Part shown: positions 1 to 8,716 of the stretch, piece after piece
Layout: each line of letters starts with the position of its first letter
Numbering within the stretch: position 1 is the first letter of the stretch
From: Acidimicrobiia bacterium
GTDB taxonomy: Bacteria; Actinomycetota; Acidimicrobiia; Acidimicrobiales; Bin134
Assembly: GCA_009843865.1 (NCBI GenBank)
Contig: VYCQ01000023.1
Coordinates: forward strand, 157,660-221,659
Reading direction: 5' to 3'
Length of the DNA: 64,000 nt
Notes under the pieces: generated by a model
The model's input: only the letters and a program-made list of their open reading frames with translations
Database searches by the model: none
Told to the model about the DNA's origin: nothing
Made by a program: the position numbers and the translations under genes

Positions 1-1005
1 GCCCAAAGTGACGGCATTGAATAAACCATTACGAAGGCTGGTCACAAAATTAGAGATGTCGTTTAACCAGTTCAGGCTGGCCGCAACTAATGCTGTCAGT
101 AAGATCGCCAACAAATAAAAACGAAACTCAGATGATTCACCATAGGCACGAGGGCTACCGGTGATAGCTCGCCAATGCAAGGTGAAGCTGATCCCGCATG
201 CCAGCATCCCTACAATGATGATCACTTCTACAGCCAGGTTATTGAAGTGGCCAATTGAGGCATTGTAGGGAGAGAATCCTCCAGTGCTTGCGGTGGTGAA
301 GGCATGGGCAGTGGCATCGTACAAACTGAGACCTGCCAGCTTTAACGCCACTGCCACTGCAATTGTAAACCCGCCGTATAGCGCCCACAGACGACGAGCT
401 GTAGAACTCACCTGTGGTGCTAAACGGCTGGACATAGGTCCTGGAGTTTCTGCTGAGATCAGGCTTAACCCGCCCACACCTAAAAACGGCAAGATGGTTA
501 CCGCCAAAACCACCATGCCCATACCCCCATACCATTGGATGATTTGTCTCCACATCAGCACCCCGCGCCCTACACCTTCAATTTGGCTAAGAATTGTCGA
601 GCCGGTTGCCGTGTAACCCGAAACTGATTCAAACAAGGCGTTGTCGAAGCTGCCGAATTCCCCCGAGAACCAAAACGGCAGGGCACCAAACAAAGACGAG
701 CCCACCCAAGTCCAAGCCACGGTCGCAAAAACTGTGGCTGGCGACATGTCTGGTTCTAGTCGGGTGAAGACAACCAATCCAGCGCCTGCCAACAAGGTTG
801 CCGCAGCGCCCATTCCTAAAGCTGTTTCATTGTGGGACGTAGACGATCCCCATTCCACAAGCGTGGCTACGATCATCCCAGGTGCTAAAAACAACAACCC
901 TAGGCCCACTACAAAGCTCACGCTGCTAGTGACCAGCCAAGGTCGTTCAGCAAGCAGACCTCGCAAAGCCAGTGCCGGAGCCTGCAAAGCTCGTCTTTTT
1001 ATCAC
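1..1005 (-). CDS. trkH: TrkH-family potassium transporter subunit, C-terminus cut by the window edge
   Basis: The reading frame is open from a GTG at 1005 down to base 1, giving 335 codons; the C-terminal part lies outside the window. The translation is a multi-pass membrane protein with TrkH/KtrB pore-loop signatures: SVSGYTATGSTIL (first P-loop) and TTASTGGFSPYN (second P-loop). The GTG overlaps the TGA of the upstream gene in a GTGA, so translation is probably coupled. It is the last visible gene of the run 5-FCL, trkA, trkH, trkH. The family forms the K+-conducting membrane subunit of Trk systems and works with the cytoplasmic regulator TrkA. What is unusual is that it follows a second, different TrkH-like subunit. 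No stop codon is visible because the gene continues past the edge. Confidence 0.9.
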   Translation of the reverse strand, partial: MIKRRALQAPALALRGLLAERPWLVTSSVSFVVGLGLLFLAPGMIVATLVEWGSSTSHNETALGMGAAATLLAGAGLVVFTRLEPDMSPATVFATVAWTWVGSSLFGALPFWFSGEFGSFDNALFESVSGYTATGSTILSQIEGVGRGVLMWRQIIQWYGGMGMVVLAVTILPFLGVGGLSLISAETPGPMSSRLAPQVSSTARRLWALYGGFTIAVAVALKLAGLSLYDATAHAFTTASTGGFSPYNASIGHFNNLAVEVIIIVGMLACGISFTLHWRAITGSPRAYGESSEFRFYLLAILLTALVAASLNWLNDISNFVTSLRNGLFNAVTLG

Positions 1006-2303
1006 CGAAGCCTCAGCCGTTGTAGTTCGCCAATACCCCAGCCCAACACCACCACAACAGGATATATTGCTAACCACCCTAGAAACATCAGCACCATCAA
1101 CACGGCTCTAGCAGGTGCAGCCAGCACGGTAGCATCTGCAAATCCTGCTAGCTCTCCTAATCCTGGTCCCGCTGTAGCCAATGCTGAGAGGGCTCCCGAA
1201 ACTGCGGTGAGAAGGTCTTCGCCAAAAGCAGTTACACCGAACACCCCTACTGCTGCGGCCAAGACCCAAAGGATTTGGAAGTTCTGCACACGCGTAAGCG
1301 AATCCTCTGCAACTGATGCACCCGATACCTTCACCGGCACCACAGCTTGAGGATGAAGTTGCACCACCAGCTCGCGCCGCACGATTCCTAAGATCTCAAT
1401 CACTCGCACAACCTTGAAGCCACCACCAGCTGATCCAGCCATTGCGCCTACTCCGATTAGCATCAGCAGCAGAACTTGAGGAGCGAAATCCCAGCCGCTC
1501 CAGTCGGCTACTCGAAATCCAGTGGTGCTCAAAGAAGATGTAGCAATAAAAAAGGCTCTGCGCAACGTTTGCAGACCACCACCGGTATCTTGCCATGTCC
1601 ATATCGTGAGCAGCATCGTGGATACCAAAACCAACAAGCCGTATAGCTTGATCTCGCTCGAGCGCCAAAGTATCTGCACTTGTCCTCGTATTAGCCACAT
1701 CAAAGTGGCTAGGGATGTGCCCGCCAAACACATTGCTGATGCTGCTATCCATTCGATGGTTGCCGAGTCAAAGTGGGTAAAGGAATCTTGATAGTTAGCA
1801 AAACCACCGGTGGATGAAGTTGTTAATCCAAAGGTAACAGCATCGGTGATACCCATACCTGCCAATCCGTAGGCCATCATCACTGCACCGGTGAATCCTG
1901 TATATATCAAGATCACGCGTGTAGCCATACGTGATTGTTGTCCAAATAACATTGCTCGTTGCCCACGACCCTTAGCAGTCTGGCTTAAGCGACGGTGACC
2001 CCCAAAGGTGGGCACAACCAACAGAGCAAACAGCAACGTACCCGCACCACCTATCCATTGAGTTGTAGCCCGCCAGATTAACAACCAACTAGAAAGCTCT
2101 TCTGGGTTTAGCACTCCTAAAGAGGTGGTGGTTAGCCCAGCGGTGGCCTCAAACAATGCGTCGTCCACCCTATGCACTTCTCCAGAAAGCAAATAAACAA
2201 CAGCGCAAAGCAATATGGCTGAGGTTGCTGTGATTACCATGGTGGTCAACGCCCTGACTGAAGAGCGGTGCCACCGTAAGCGAACCCTAGAAGGGTCGCT
2301 CAT
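1002..2303 (-). CDS. trkH: TrkH-family potassium uptake membrane subunit
   Basis: A 433-residue polytopic membrane protein with the four half-pore segments typical of the TrkH/TrkG/KtrB superfamily: a degenerate first loop (TAGLTTTSLGVL), TTSSTGGFANYQ, TSSLSTTGFRV and SALATAGPGLGEL. It is expected to conduct K+ across the inner membrane, gated by TrkA. Its start overlaps the trkA stop by 4 bases (ATGA type) and its own stop overlaps the GTG of the next trkH, so the three genes form a tight operon. The first filter has TTTSLG rather than the more usual TTSGxT-type loop, whereas the neighbouring copy has SGYTATGST. The two copies differ clearly, so this is not a recent duplication. Confidence 0.9.
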   Translation of the reverse strand: MSDPSRVRLRWHRSSVRALTTMVITATSAILLCAVVYLLSGEVHRVDDALFEATAGLTTTSLGVLNPEELSSWLLIWRATTQWIGGAGTLLFALLVVPTFGGHRRLSQTAKGRGQRAMLFGQQSRMATRVILIYTGFTGAVMMAYGLAGMGITDAVTFGLTTSSTGGFANYQDSFTHFDSATIEWIAASAMCLAGTSLATLMWLIRGQVQILWRSSEIKLYGLLVLVSTMLLTIWTWQDTGGGLQTLRRAFFIATSSLSTTGFRVADWSGWDFAPQVLLLMLIGVGAMAGSAGGGFKVVRVIEILGIVRRELVVQLHPQAVVPVKVSGASVAEDSLTRVQNFQILWVLAAAVGVFGVTAFGEDLLTAVSGALSALATAGPGLGELAGFADATVLAAPARAVLMVLMFLGWLAIYPVVVVLGWGIGELQRLRLR

Positions 2304-3643
2304 CCGAAAAAGCGCATCATTTCGTCTATGGTGTCAGGTCGCGCAAAGACAATGATGTGATCGCGGCCGCGAAGCTGACTACGACCTCGCCCAATTTGAG
2401 CTTTACCGTCGCGCACGTAGGCACCTATAAGCACGTCCTTAGGTAAACCCAGCTTGCTGATGGTGGCACCATCAGCTGACGAACCAGTTTTCACCTCAGC
2501 TTCGATGATCTCAAACTCGCCTGACAAATTCGTGGCTACCTGCGTCACCCCGCCCCGCACATAACGAAGCACACCGTTGGCACTAACTGTGCGGGGTGAT
2601 AGGGCTACGTCAATGCCCACATCTTGTAGCAAGGTTCGCAATGCCAAGTTGTGTAAAACAGCGATGGTTTCGCTTGCCCCAAGCGACTTGGCATACAAGC
2701 AAGCCAAGATGTTGGCATCGTCTTTACCGGTAAGGGCGATGACAGCGTCAAATTTGCCTACCTCTTCAGACTCCAAGAGCTCGGCATCGGTAATATCGCC
2801 TTGTAGTACTAGCACAGCATCTAGTTCTTCGCTGAGAGCTTGAGCTCGCTCTAAGCTGTTTTCGATCAACACCACCTCGGCGTGCTGCTCGCTGAGGCAT
2901 CGTGCCAATATTTCCGCAGTACGACCTCCTCCCAACAGCATGACCCTTCGGTGGGTGCCAGCAGCTAATCCCAATAGCGGCAGCAACGTACTGCGTGCTC
3001 GTCGTTTGCAAACCACCCGCAGCACATCTTCTGGTTCTAATGTTGTATCTGCACGGGGAATTTGCGTTTCACCATTACGGGTTAGCACGGCTACTAAAAA
3101 ATCCCAATCCGGCTCTGATTCTGCCGCGATCTCGGCTAAGCGACGGTTGACCCAAGGAGCATCCGGCGCTAGCTGAACACCTACTACGATCACTTCTCCG
3201 TTGGCCATCACGGTTACATCGATGGCCCCAGGATTAGACAACAGGTCAATGATCTCACGGGCTGTTTCTTCATCAGGATCAATGATGGTGTCCACCTGCA
3301 TGGCTTCTCGCAGTTCACGGGCATTCTTTTCACGCAAAGAATGAGCTTGAATACGAGCGATGGTGCGCTCCACTCCGTGCTGACGAGCTAACAAGCATGC
3401 CAGCAGGTTCACCTCGTCACTGGCCGTCACAGCTACCAGCAGATCGGCTTTGCTTATGCCAGCTTCCCGCAAAATATGAGGATGGGAACCACTGCCCTGC
3501 ACCACCAGCACATCAAGTTCTTCAGAAATGTGGTGAAGCTTTTTTTCGTCCACCTCCACCATCGATACAGTGTTACCTTCTTCACTTAAAATCTGAGCAA
3601 CATAGGTGCCCACCTCTCCTGCACCCACTACTACAATCCGCAC
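2300..3643 (-). CDS. trkA: TrkA, NAD-binding regulator of potassium uptake
   Basis: A 447-residue soluble protein made of two tandem RCK modules, as in E. coli TrkA. The first Rossmann fold begins at residue 3 with a GxGxxG signature (VVVGAGEVG). The second begins near residue 232 with VMLLGGGRTAEIL. Each is followed by an RCK_C domain. RCK rings bind NAD(H) or ATP/ADP and gate the TrkH pore. The start is a GTG three bases after the stop of the 5-FCL gene, and the end overlaps trkH by 4 bases. Length and domain order match the family. Confidence 0.94.
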   Translation of the reverse strand: MRIVVVGAGEVGTYVAQILSEEGNTVSMVEVDEKKLHHISEELDVLVVQGSGSHPHILREAGISKADLLVAVTASDEVNLLACLLARQHGVERTIARIQAHSLREKNARELREAMQVDTIIDPDEETAREIIDLLSNPGAIDVTVMANGEVIVVGVQLAPDAPWVNRRLAEIAAESEPDWDFLVAVLTRNGETQIPRADTTLEPEDVLRVVCKRRARSTLLPLLGLAAGTHRRVMLLGGGRTAEILARCLSEQHAEVVLIENSLERAQALSEELDAVLVLQGDITDAELLESEEVGKFDAVIALTGKDDANILACLYAKSLGASETIAVLHNLALRTLLQDVGIDVALSPRTVSANGVLRYVRGGVTQVATNLSGEFEIIEAEVKTGSSADGATISKLGLPKDVLIGAYVRDGKAQIGRGRSQLRGRDHIIVFARPDTIDEMMRFFG

Positions 3644-3646
3644 TAG

Positions 3647-4282
3647 CTACGTCCTTGCTGATGGCTCGTTAGGCCGCAAGCTGGTTTTGAGCGATAACGA
3701 CTTATTAAAAATACGCACTTTTACTTCGGTCACCAGCGCGTCCATAATTATATCTTTTGAATGAGAAGCAACCTTCTCTACAAGCTGACACTCATAGGCT
3801 AAACCGATCACTAATGGCTTGGTTGGCCTCGGGTCGTCTAGCAAGAAAGACAGTGCTCGGTCATAGTAGCCCATACCTCGCCCAGCACGATATCCAGCTT
3901 CATCAAACAGCACCACTGGAGCAAAGATCATATCTAACTCCTTAGCTGCTATGTACATTGTTGAATCCACATTTGGCTCATCAATACCATAACGATTGGG
4001 CACCAACGGAGTGTGGTTGTCGCTGTAAGCAAACTGCATGGGTGCAGGATCGCACAGAACTGGCATACACACGGTTATGCCCCGCAGCCAGCAGGCACTT
4101 ACCAGCGGAGCGGGATCCAGTTCACCGTCATGCACCATTGTGGCAGCCACTTTTCCAACACCGTCTAACCACTCTAGCGCAATAATTGCCTGCGCCACCG
4201 CTTCAGCAGCGCTAGTAGGGTCGGGGTGAGATTTGCGGGCCTCCCTAGCTTGTGCCCGCATCTTGCTCAGGCTGACCACCAA
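3647..4282 (-). CDS. 5-formyltetrahydrofolate cyclo-ligase family protein
   Basis: A 211-residue protein carrying the family signature GRGMGYYDR at residues 134-142 and the upstream substrate-loop pattern YGIDEPN near 98-104. The family (MTHFS/YgfA) converts 5-formyl-THF and ATP to 5,10-methenyl-THF, recovering an otherwise dead-end folate. This fits the other folate one-carbon genes in the window (fhs, folD, gcvP, gcvT, gcvH). The N-terminus is shorter in conserved motifs than in E. coli YgfA, but the catalytic C-terminal half is intact. It sits three bases upstream of trkA on the same strand and is probably the first gene of that operon. The functional link to K+ uptake is unclear and may only be co-transcription. 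Confidence 0.85.
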   Translation of the reverse strand: MVVSLSKMRAQAREARKSHPDPTSAAEAVAQAIIALEWLDGVGKVAATMVHDGELDPAPLVSACWLRGITVCMPVLCDPAPMQFAYSDNHTPLVPNRYGIDEPNVDSTMYIAAKELDMIFAPVVLFDEAGYRAGRGMGYYDRALSFLLDDPRPTKPLVIGLAYECQLVEKVASHSKDIIMDALVTEVKVRIFNKSLSLKTSLRPNEPSART

Positions 4283-4377
4283 CTCAGATTATCGCAATTG
4301 CCACAGTCTCAGACATCTTATGTGGCAGCCTTAGAAAGGCAAGTCTTGCCCCAATATTCTTGCTTCGTCAACAGATC

Positions 4378-4383
4378 AGGGAG
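4378..4383 (+). promoter_or_regulatory. Ribosome binding site that decides the pyrophosphatase start
   Basis: AGGGAG lies 6 bases before the GTG at 4390. The alternative ATG at 4360 has no Shine-Dalgarno-like sequence and would add ten charged residues before the first membrane helix. The GTG start gives VDVVPYLAG, which matches how membrane pyrophosphatases usually begin. Confidence 0.7.
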
Positions 4384-4389
4384 TCAAAA

Positions 4390-6531
4390 GTGGACGTGGT
4401 ACCGTATCTAGCTGGAATTAGTGCAATTTTGGCGCTAACGCTCGCCTTTTTCTTTTATAGATTGGTTAAGTCAGCACCACCGGGCAACGACCGCATGGTG
4501 TACTTGATGAAGGAAATCCAATCTGGAGCGCGAGCTTTCCTTAAACAAGAATACACCTGGGTGGGTGGGTTCTTGATCATCATGGCCATCTTGATCCCGC
4601 TGCTTACCGGGGTAGCACTTACTTTTGTTAGCTATATCTTGGGCGCAGTGCTCTCTGCTGGTGCTGGTTATGTTGGCATGACCGTAGCCACCATGGCCAA
4701 TGCCCGTACCACGCAGGCCGCTACCCAAGGCCCAGCTAAAGCTCTGCCATTGGCTTTTAGAGGAGGAGCGGTCATGGGCTTTTCCGTAGCTGGACTGAGT
4801 CTTTTAGGTTTGGCGTGTACCTATCTGATCTTTGTGGAGTGGTTCAGCGTGGATGATCCGTTCGAAATCTTCACAGCTTTTGGTTTGGGGGCTAGCTCAA
4901 TTGCTTTATTTTCCCGTGTGGGTGGCGGTATCTATACCAAGGCCGCTGATGTGGGGGCCGATTTAGTCGGCAAAGTAGAAGCTGGTATACCCGAGGACGA
5001 TCCCCGCAATCCCGCCACCATTGCTGACAACGTGGGCGACAACGTGGGCGATGTGGCTGGCATGGGTGCTGACTTGTTTGAGAGCTACAGCGGATCGATC
5101 ATTGCTCCAGTAGCTCTTGCTGCGTTTTCATTCTCAGTGGCTGCTAACGAGGCCAGCGAAACCTCGATGTTCTCGTCAATTGCTTCTGGGACTGATGTGA
5201 CTGATCATGCAATTGGTTCAGCAGCACTCTTGTTTCCGCTAGCAGTGGCATTTGTAGGAATGGTGGCTGCCATGATCGGCTCTTTTGCCGTGCGGGGTAG
5301 CACACAAGGCGATGTCAAGAGCTTGTCGCGGCAGCTTCATATGGGCACCAACGTGGCTATGGGTTTAACCGTGATAGGAACGATCCTGGTAGGTCTGTGG
5401 TTTTTCAACGGTGATGAGTTCGACAATCCAATGGGGCTTCCCCTCTCTGTGATTAGCGGTTTGTTGGTAGGTTGGGCCATTGGCAAAGTGGCCGAAATCT
5501 GGACTAGCGATCATTATGCTCCGGTTAAAAAGATTGCCAAGCAGTCCGAAACTGGTCCAGCTACCACCGTGCTCTCGGGTATCAGCGCTGGCATGGTCTC
5601 GGTGGCTGCTTCGGTGATTTTGATCGGTGCTGGTGTGTTGCTGGCTTATTGGGGTGGACAATTGACGCTAGGTGATACTGGCGGTGCTGGCATTTATGGC
5701 ATAGCGGTGGCTGCTATCGGCATGCTGGCCACCACCGGCGTGGTGGTATCTGTGGATGCTTATGGTCCTATTGCTGATAATGCTGGAGGCATCGCCGAGA
5801 TGTCCGAACTTGACCCTAAGGTGCGAGAAGTAACCGATGCCCTCGACTCACTAGGCAACACAACCGCAGCTATTGCGAAGGGTTTCGCAGTAGGCTCAGC
5901 AGCGCTTACAGCTTTGGCATTGTTTAAGACCTTTGAAGTAGCGCTAAAGCTTGAAGATCCTAACTTCGCTCTGTCGTTAAACGTAGGCGAGGTGGACGTA
6001 TTTATTGGCCTGTTCTTAGGAGCAATGCTGCCATTTTTGTTTGCTGCGTTGACGATTGACGCGGTAGGTCGGGCAGCCAACAAGATGATCGAAGAAGTAC
6101 GACGGCAGTTCCGCGAGATACCAGGTTTGCGTGAAGGCTCAAGTGGAGCTACCCCCGATTCTGCCCGTTGTGTCGCTATCTCTACACGAGCTTCCTTGCG
6201 GGAGATGCTCCTTCCAGGTGCGTTGGCTGTAGCCGTACCCCTGATTATCGGATTCATTGATGTGGATACCTTAGGCGGCTTTTTAGCTGGAGCTTTAGTA
6301 AGCGGTTTCGCGTTGGCCATTTTTATGGCTAATGCTGGTGGAGCTTGGGATAACGCCAAAAAGTACATTGAAGCTGGTAATCATGGCGGCAAGGGCTCAG
6401 AACCTCACAAGGCCGCAGTGGTTGGCGATACCGTAGGAGACCCATTTAAAGACACCTCAGGGCCGTCTATGAACATCCTCATCAAAGTGATGACGATCGT
6501 ATCCTTAGTATTTGCCTCAGCATTCGTTTAA
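4390..6531 (+). CDS. hppA: Membrane-bound ion-pumping pyrophosphatase, predicted K+-dependent
   Basis: About 713 residues with the many transmembrane segments of the V-type pyrophosphatase family. The PPi-binding acidic motif lies near residues 190-230 ([20 protein letters not shown] followed by [20 protein letters not shown]), and a second acidic cluster at the C-terminus contains [15 protein letters not shown]. The protein couples PPi hydrolysis to H+ or Na+ export. In the segment [10 protein letters not shown] the fifth position is Ala; K+-independent enzymes have Lys there (GNTTKAxTKG), so K+ dependence is predicted from established family rules. The pumped ion cannot be decided by eye. 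The GTG start at 4390 is chosen for its AGGGAG site. The gene is divergent from the K+ uptake operon. Confidence 0.94.
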   Translation: MDVVPYLAGISAILALTLAFFFYRLVKSAPPGNDRMVYLMKEIQSGARAFLKQEYTWVGGFLIIMAILIPLLTGVALTFVSYILGAVLSAGAGYVGMTVATMANARTTQAATQGPAKALPLAFRGGAVMGFSVAGLSLLGLACTYLIFVEWFSVDDPFEIFTAFGLGASSIALFSRVGGGIYTKAADVGADLVGKVEAGIPEDDPRNPATIADNVGDNVGDVAGMGADLFESYSGSIIAPVALAAFSFSVAANEASETSMFSSIASGTDVTDHAIGSAALLFPLAVAFVGMVAAMIGSFAVRGSTQGDVKSLSRQLHMGTNVAMGLTVIGTILVGLWFFNGDEFDNPMGLPLSVISGLLVGWAIGKVAEIWTSDHYAPVKKIAKQSETGPATTVLSGISAGMVSVAASVILIGAGVLLAYWGGQLTLGDTGGAGIYGIAVAAIGMLATTGVVVSVDAYGPIADNAGGIAEMSELDPKVREVTDALDSLGNTTAAIAKGFAVGSAALTALALFKTFEVALKLEDPNFALSLNVGEVDVFIGLFLGAMLPFLFAALTIDAVGRAANKMIEEVRRQFREIPGLREGSSGATPDSARCVAISTRASLREMLLPGALAVAVPLIIGFIDVDTLGGFLAGALVSGFALAIFMANAGGAWDNAKKYIEAGNHGGKGSEPHKAAVVGDTVGDPFKDTSGPSMNILIKVMTIVSLVFASAFV

Positions 6532-6588
6532 ACCTAATGCTACTTGTGGTGTTAGCTATCGCTGTCGCTTAGACTAACTACTCACCTC

Positions 6589-8178
6589 ATGAAATATCTG
6601 GCAGCCAAATATCCTCGACGACAAATGCTGATCGGATTACTACTCGCATTGGTCATGAGTGCTGTGGTGCCTGTTCATGCTTTTGCGCAACAAACTCAGC
6701 AGGATGTTCAAATTCTGCACCTCCAAATCTTGTACAGCGATGGGTTGATTTATCAGCAAGAAAAATTGCTCAACGCCTATCGTTGCAGGTTTAATATCGA
6801 CACCATCGTGGTACCGGGAGGATGTCAAGACGGTGTGTCAGCAGTCCCGCTACCGGTACCACTGCCCTTTACAGGCATCCCTACGACAGAAGAAAAGATC
6901 TTGCGAGACAGCACCGTGTTGTCGCAGGAAACCTTATTAAATGTCTACCGGTGCATGTTCAGCATTGATACTCAGATAGTGCCTCAAGGTTGTCCTGAGC
7001 GCAATCAAACAGCTGCAACGCCAATAACAAGTGGTGGCTCTTCTTCTAGCAGCGCTGGTAAGGTCGTTACGCCTTTGACCGACACCTCAAAGTGCAGCTT
7101 TGCCGACTATGCCACCAATGCGATAGATGCGGTTTGGCAAGTTCGTGCAGGTCAGAATCTAGGCACAGCTTTTCATCTGGGTCAATACGCTGAGCATTCT
7201 TGGTGGCTAACAGCTGAGCATGTGATACGTGATGCCGGTTCAATACGACTTACTCACGGAGGACAAAGTCTTATAGCCCGCATCGTGCTAGCCGACCGAG
7301 GCGAGGACATTGCGGTGCTGTCCACATCTCCATCAACGGCGGCTGAGCTTCAGCTAGGCGGGCTGAGCACTACAAGACCAGGTAGCGACATCTTCGCAGT
7401 CGGCTTCCCACTTTATGTGGCATCCACGCCATCAATTACACGCGGTATCGTCTCAAGGGTACTTGAAGACCCAATTCTCGGCAGAGTTTTGCAAACAGAC
7501 ACCGCAGTGAACCCGGGAAATAGCGGTGGTCCCATGCTGAACTCATGTGGATATGTGTTAGGCATGGTGGTAAGCAAGGCAGCGGCAGTCGGCAGTGAGG
7601 GTATCAACTACTCGGTTATTGAGCCAAAGTTGTTAGATGCTCTCACATTTGCTCAAGCCGACCCCAATCAGTCGCCTGCTCCACCTTCTCCCCCTAAACC
7701 TGCGATAGGCGTAGATGCCCCTGGCCCGGGAGAATGGCAGCAAAGTAGCTATAGCAACGGTGATGACTACCTATGGCATGTGTACTACTTGGACGAAAAT
7801 GGCAACGGGGCTGTCGTCTATGAGTTTCCTTGCGGTAAGGACTACTACAACCTGGCAATTTGGACCACACGCTGGGATGCCTTAGCACTTGACAATCTTG
7901 GATATATCCGTTTTTGGGAAGAATCAAGCCAGTCTACTGTCAGCTTTCTGCGAGCCAATGTGTCGCAACACACTAGCAATGGCGCAACCCGTTTTGCTCT
8001 ACGCCGTGAGTTCAATACAGGGGCAGTTCAAGATTCAGATCGCTCTTACCGCTTCTACTTCGAACTGTTGGACAGCTTCCAAAATCGTGGGGTGCTGTTG
8101 AGCTTTATTTCCTCACCAGCTCACACACAAATGGTTGAGGAAGCCCTAACCGTTACACGTAGGGAAGTGGCCTGCTAA
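6589..8178 (+). CDS. Secreted trypsin-fold serine protease with two C-x12-C motif repeats
   Basis: 529 residues with a signal peptide at about 1-33 (basic RR, hydrophobic core, VHAFA cleavage region). Next come two copies of an unnamed motif, LLNxYRCxF(N/S)ID...VPxGC, at about residues 50-79 and 106-135, each with two cysteines separated by 12 residues. A Ser-rich linker leads to a chymotrypsin-fold domain at about 178-350 with the triad His211 (LTAEHV), Asp240 (GEDIAVL) and Ser312 (NPGNSGGP), arranged as in HtrA-type enzymes. There is no PDZ domain; a Pro-rich linker at 357-370 leads to a C-terminal beta-rich region of unknown type. It probably acts outside the membrane. The same C-x12-C motif reappears in the secreted protein at 49347-50048. 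Confidence 0.85.
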   Translation: MKYLAAKYPRRQMLIGLLLALVMSAVVPVHAFAQQTQQDVQILHLQILYSDGLIYQQEKLLNAYRCRFNIDTIVVPGGCQDGVSAVPLPVPLPFTGIPTTEEKILRDSTVLSQETLLNVYRCMFSIDTQIVPQGCPERNQTAATPITSGGSSSSSAGKVVTPLTDTSKCSFADYATNAIDAVWQVRAGQNLGTAFHLGQYAEHSWWLTAEHVIRDAGSIRLTHGGQSLIARIVLADRGEDIAVLSTSPSTAAELQLGGLSTTRPGSDIFAVGFPLYVASTPSITRGIVSRVLEDPILGRVLQTDTAVNPGNSGGPMLNSCGYVLGMVVSKAAAVGSEGINYSVIEPKLLDALTFAQADPNQSPAPPSPPKPAIGVDAPGPGEWQQSSYSNGDDYLWHVYYLDENGNGAVVYEFPCGKDYYNLAIWTTRWDALALDNLGYIRFWEESSQSTVSFLRANVSQHTSNGATRFALRREFNTGAVQDSDRSYRFYFELLDSFQNRGVLLSFISSPAHTQMVEEALTVTRREVAC

Positions 8179-8189
8179 CAAGTCGAACC

Positions 8190-8615
8190 TCAACTAGCGT
8201 GAGTTATAATCGTTCCTGCTATCACACCTGAGTTGGGGTTAATGTTGGTCAGCTTGAGAGCAATGAGCATGTGGAACTCTCCTTTGTGCGCATCGCTATC
8301 GCCTTGCACTGAGTGATCAATGCTCATGATCTTGCTGGCAATTGGCTTGTCGCCCACTTGCACTAGCACCTTGTCGCCCACTTGCACGCGCCCACAAATT
8401 GCCCGCCCTATTACGAAGAAGTCCTCTTGTGACATAGCCTCGGTACGTATCACTTCAAATCGCAGCTTCTCCTTGCTACGTTGCCACCGCTTGAAGAAGG
8501 TCTTCCAATTATGGGGCTGATCTTCCCACTCCCCTTCCACAATTCCCAAATAATTTCCCATTATGGAAAAACTAGCGAAATGGGAGACAGACTTCGTAAT
8601 TACCGACATACTCAC
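8190..8615 (-). CDS. Hypothetical protein with a translation-factor domain-2-like segment
   Basis: 141 residues, no signal peptide and no membrane segment. Residues about 68-130 read as a small beta-barrel with VIGRAICGRVQVGDKVLVQVGD, resembling the second domain of EF-Tu/IF2-type GTPases (G-x-xxxGxVxxGD), but there is no GTPase domain. This is an inference from pattern only. The GTG at 8615 or the ATG six bases further in (8609) could be the start; neither has well-spaced ribosome binding sequence. It is convergent with the protease gene, 11 bases away, and divergent from fhs. Function unknown. Confidence 0.6.
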   Translation of the reverse strand: MSMSVITKSVSHFASFSIMGNYLGIVEGEWEDQPHNWKTFFKRWQRSKEKLRFEVIRTEAMSQEDFFVIGRAICGRVQVGDKVLVQVGDKPIASKIMSIDHSVQGDSDAHKGEFHMLIALKLTNINPNSGVIAGTIITHAS

Positions 8616-8716
8616 CTATGCTGATTCGCTACAAACTAGTGGCAGTACACCTGTAAACTTTTCCCGTTGGTTCCTCGCCACTCTCTTCTGATACCACCCA
8701 ATCAGAAAGCGTACAC

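Noticed and set aside
284..1111. Plus-strand ORFs at 284-616 and 641-1111
   Set aside because: They are antisense shadows of the minus-strand trkH frame (1-1005), which shows a full membrane-protein pattern and family motifs.
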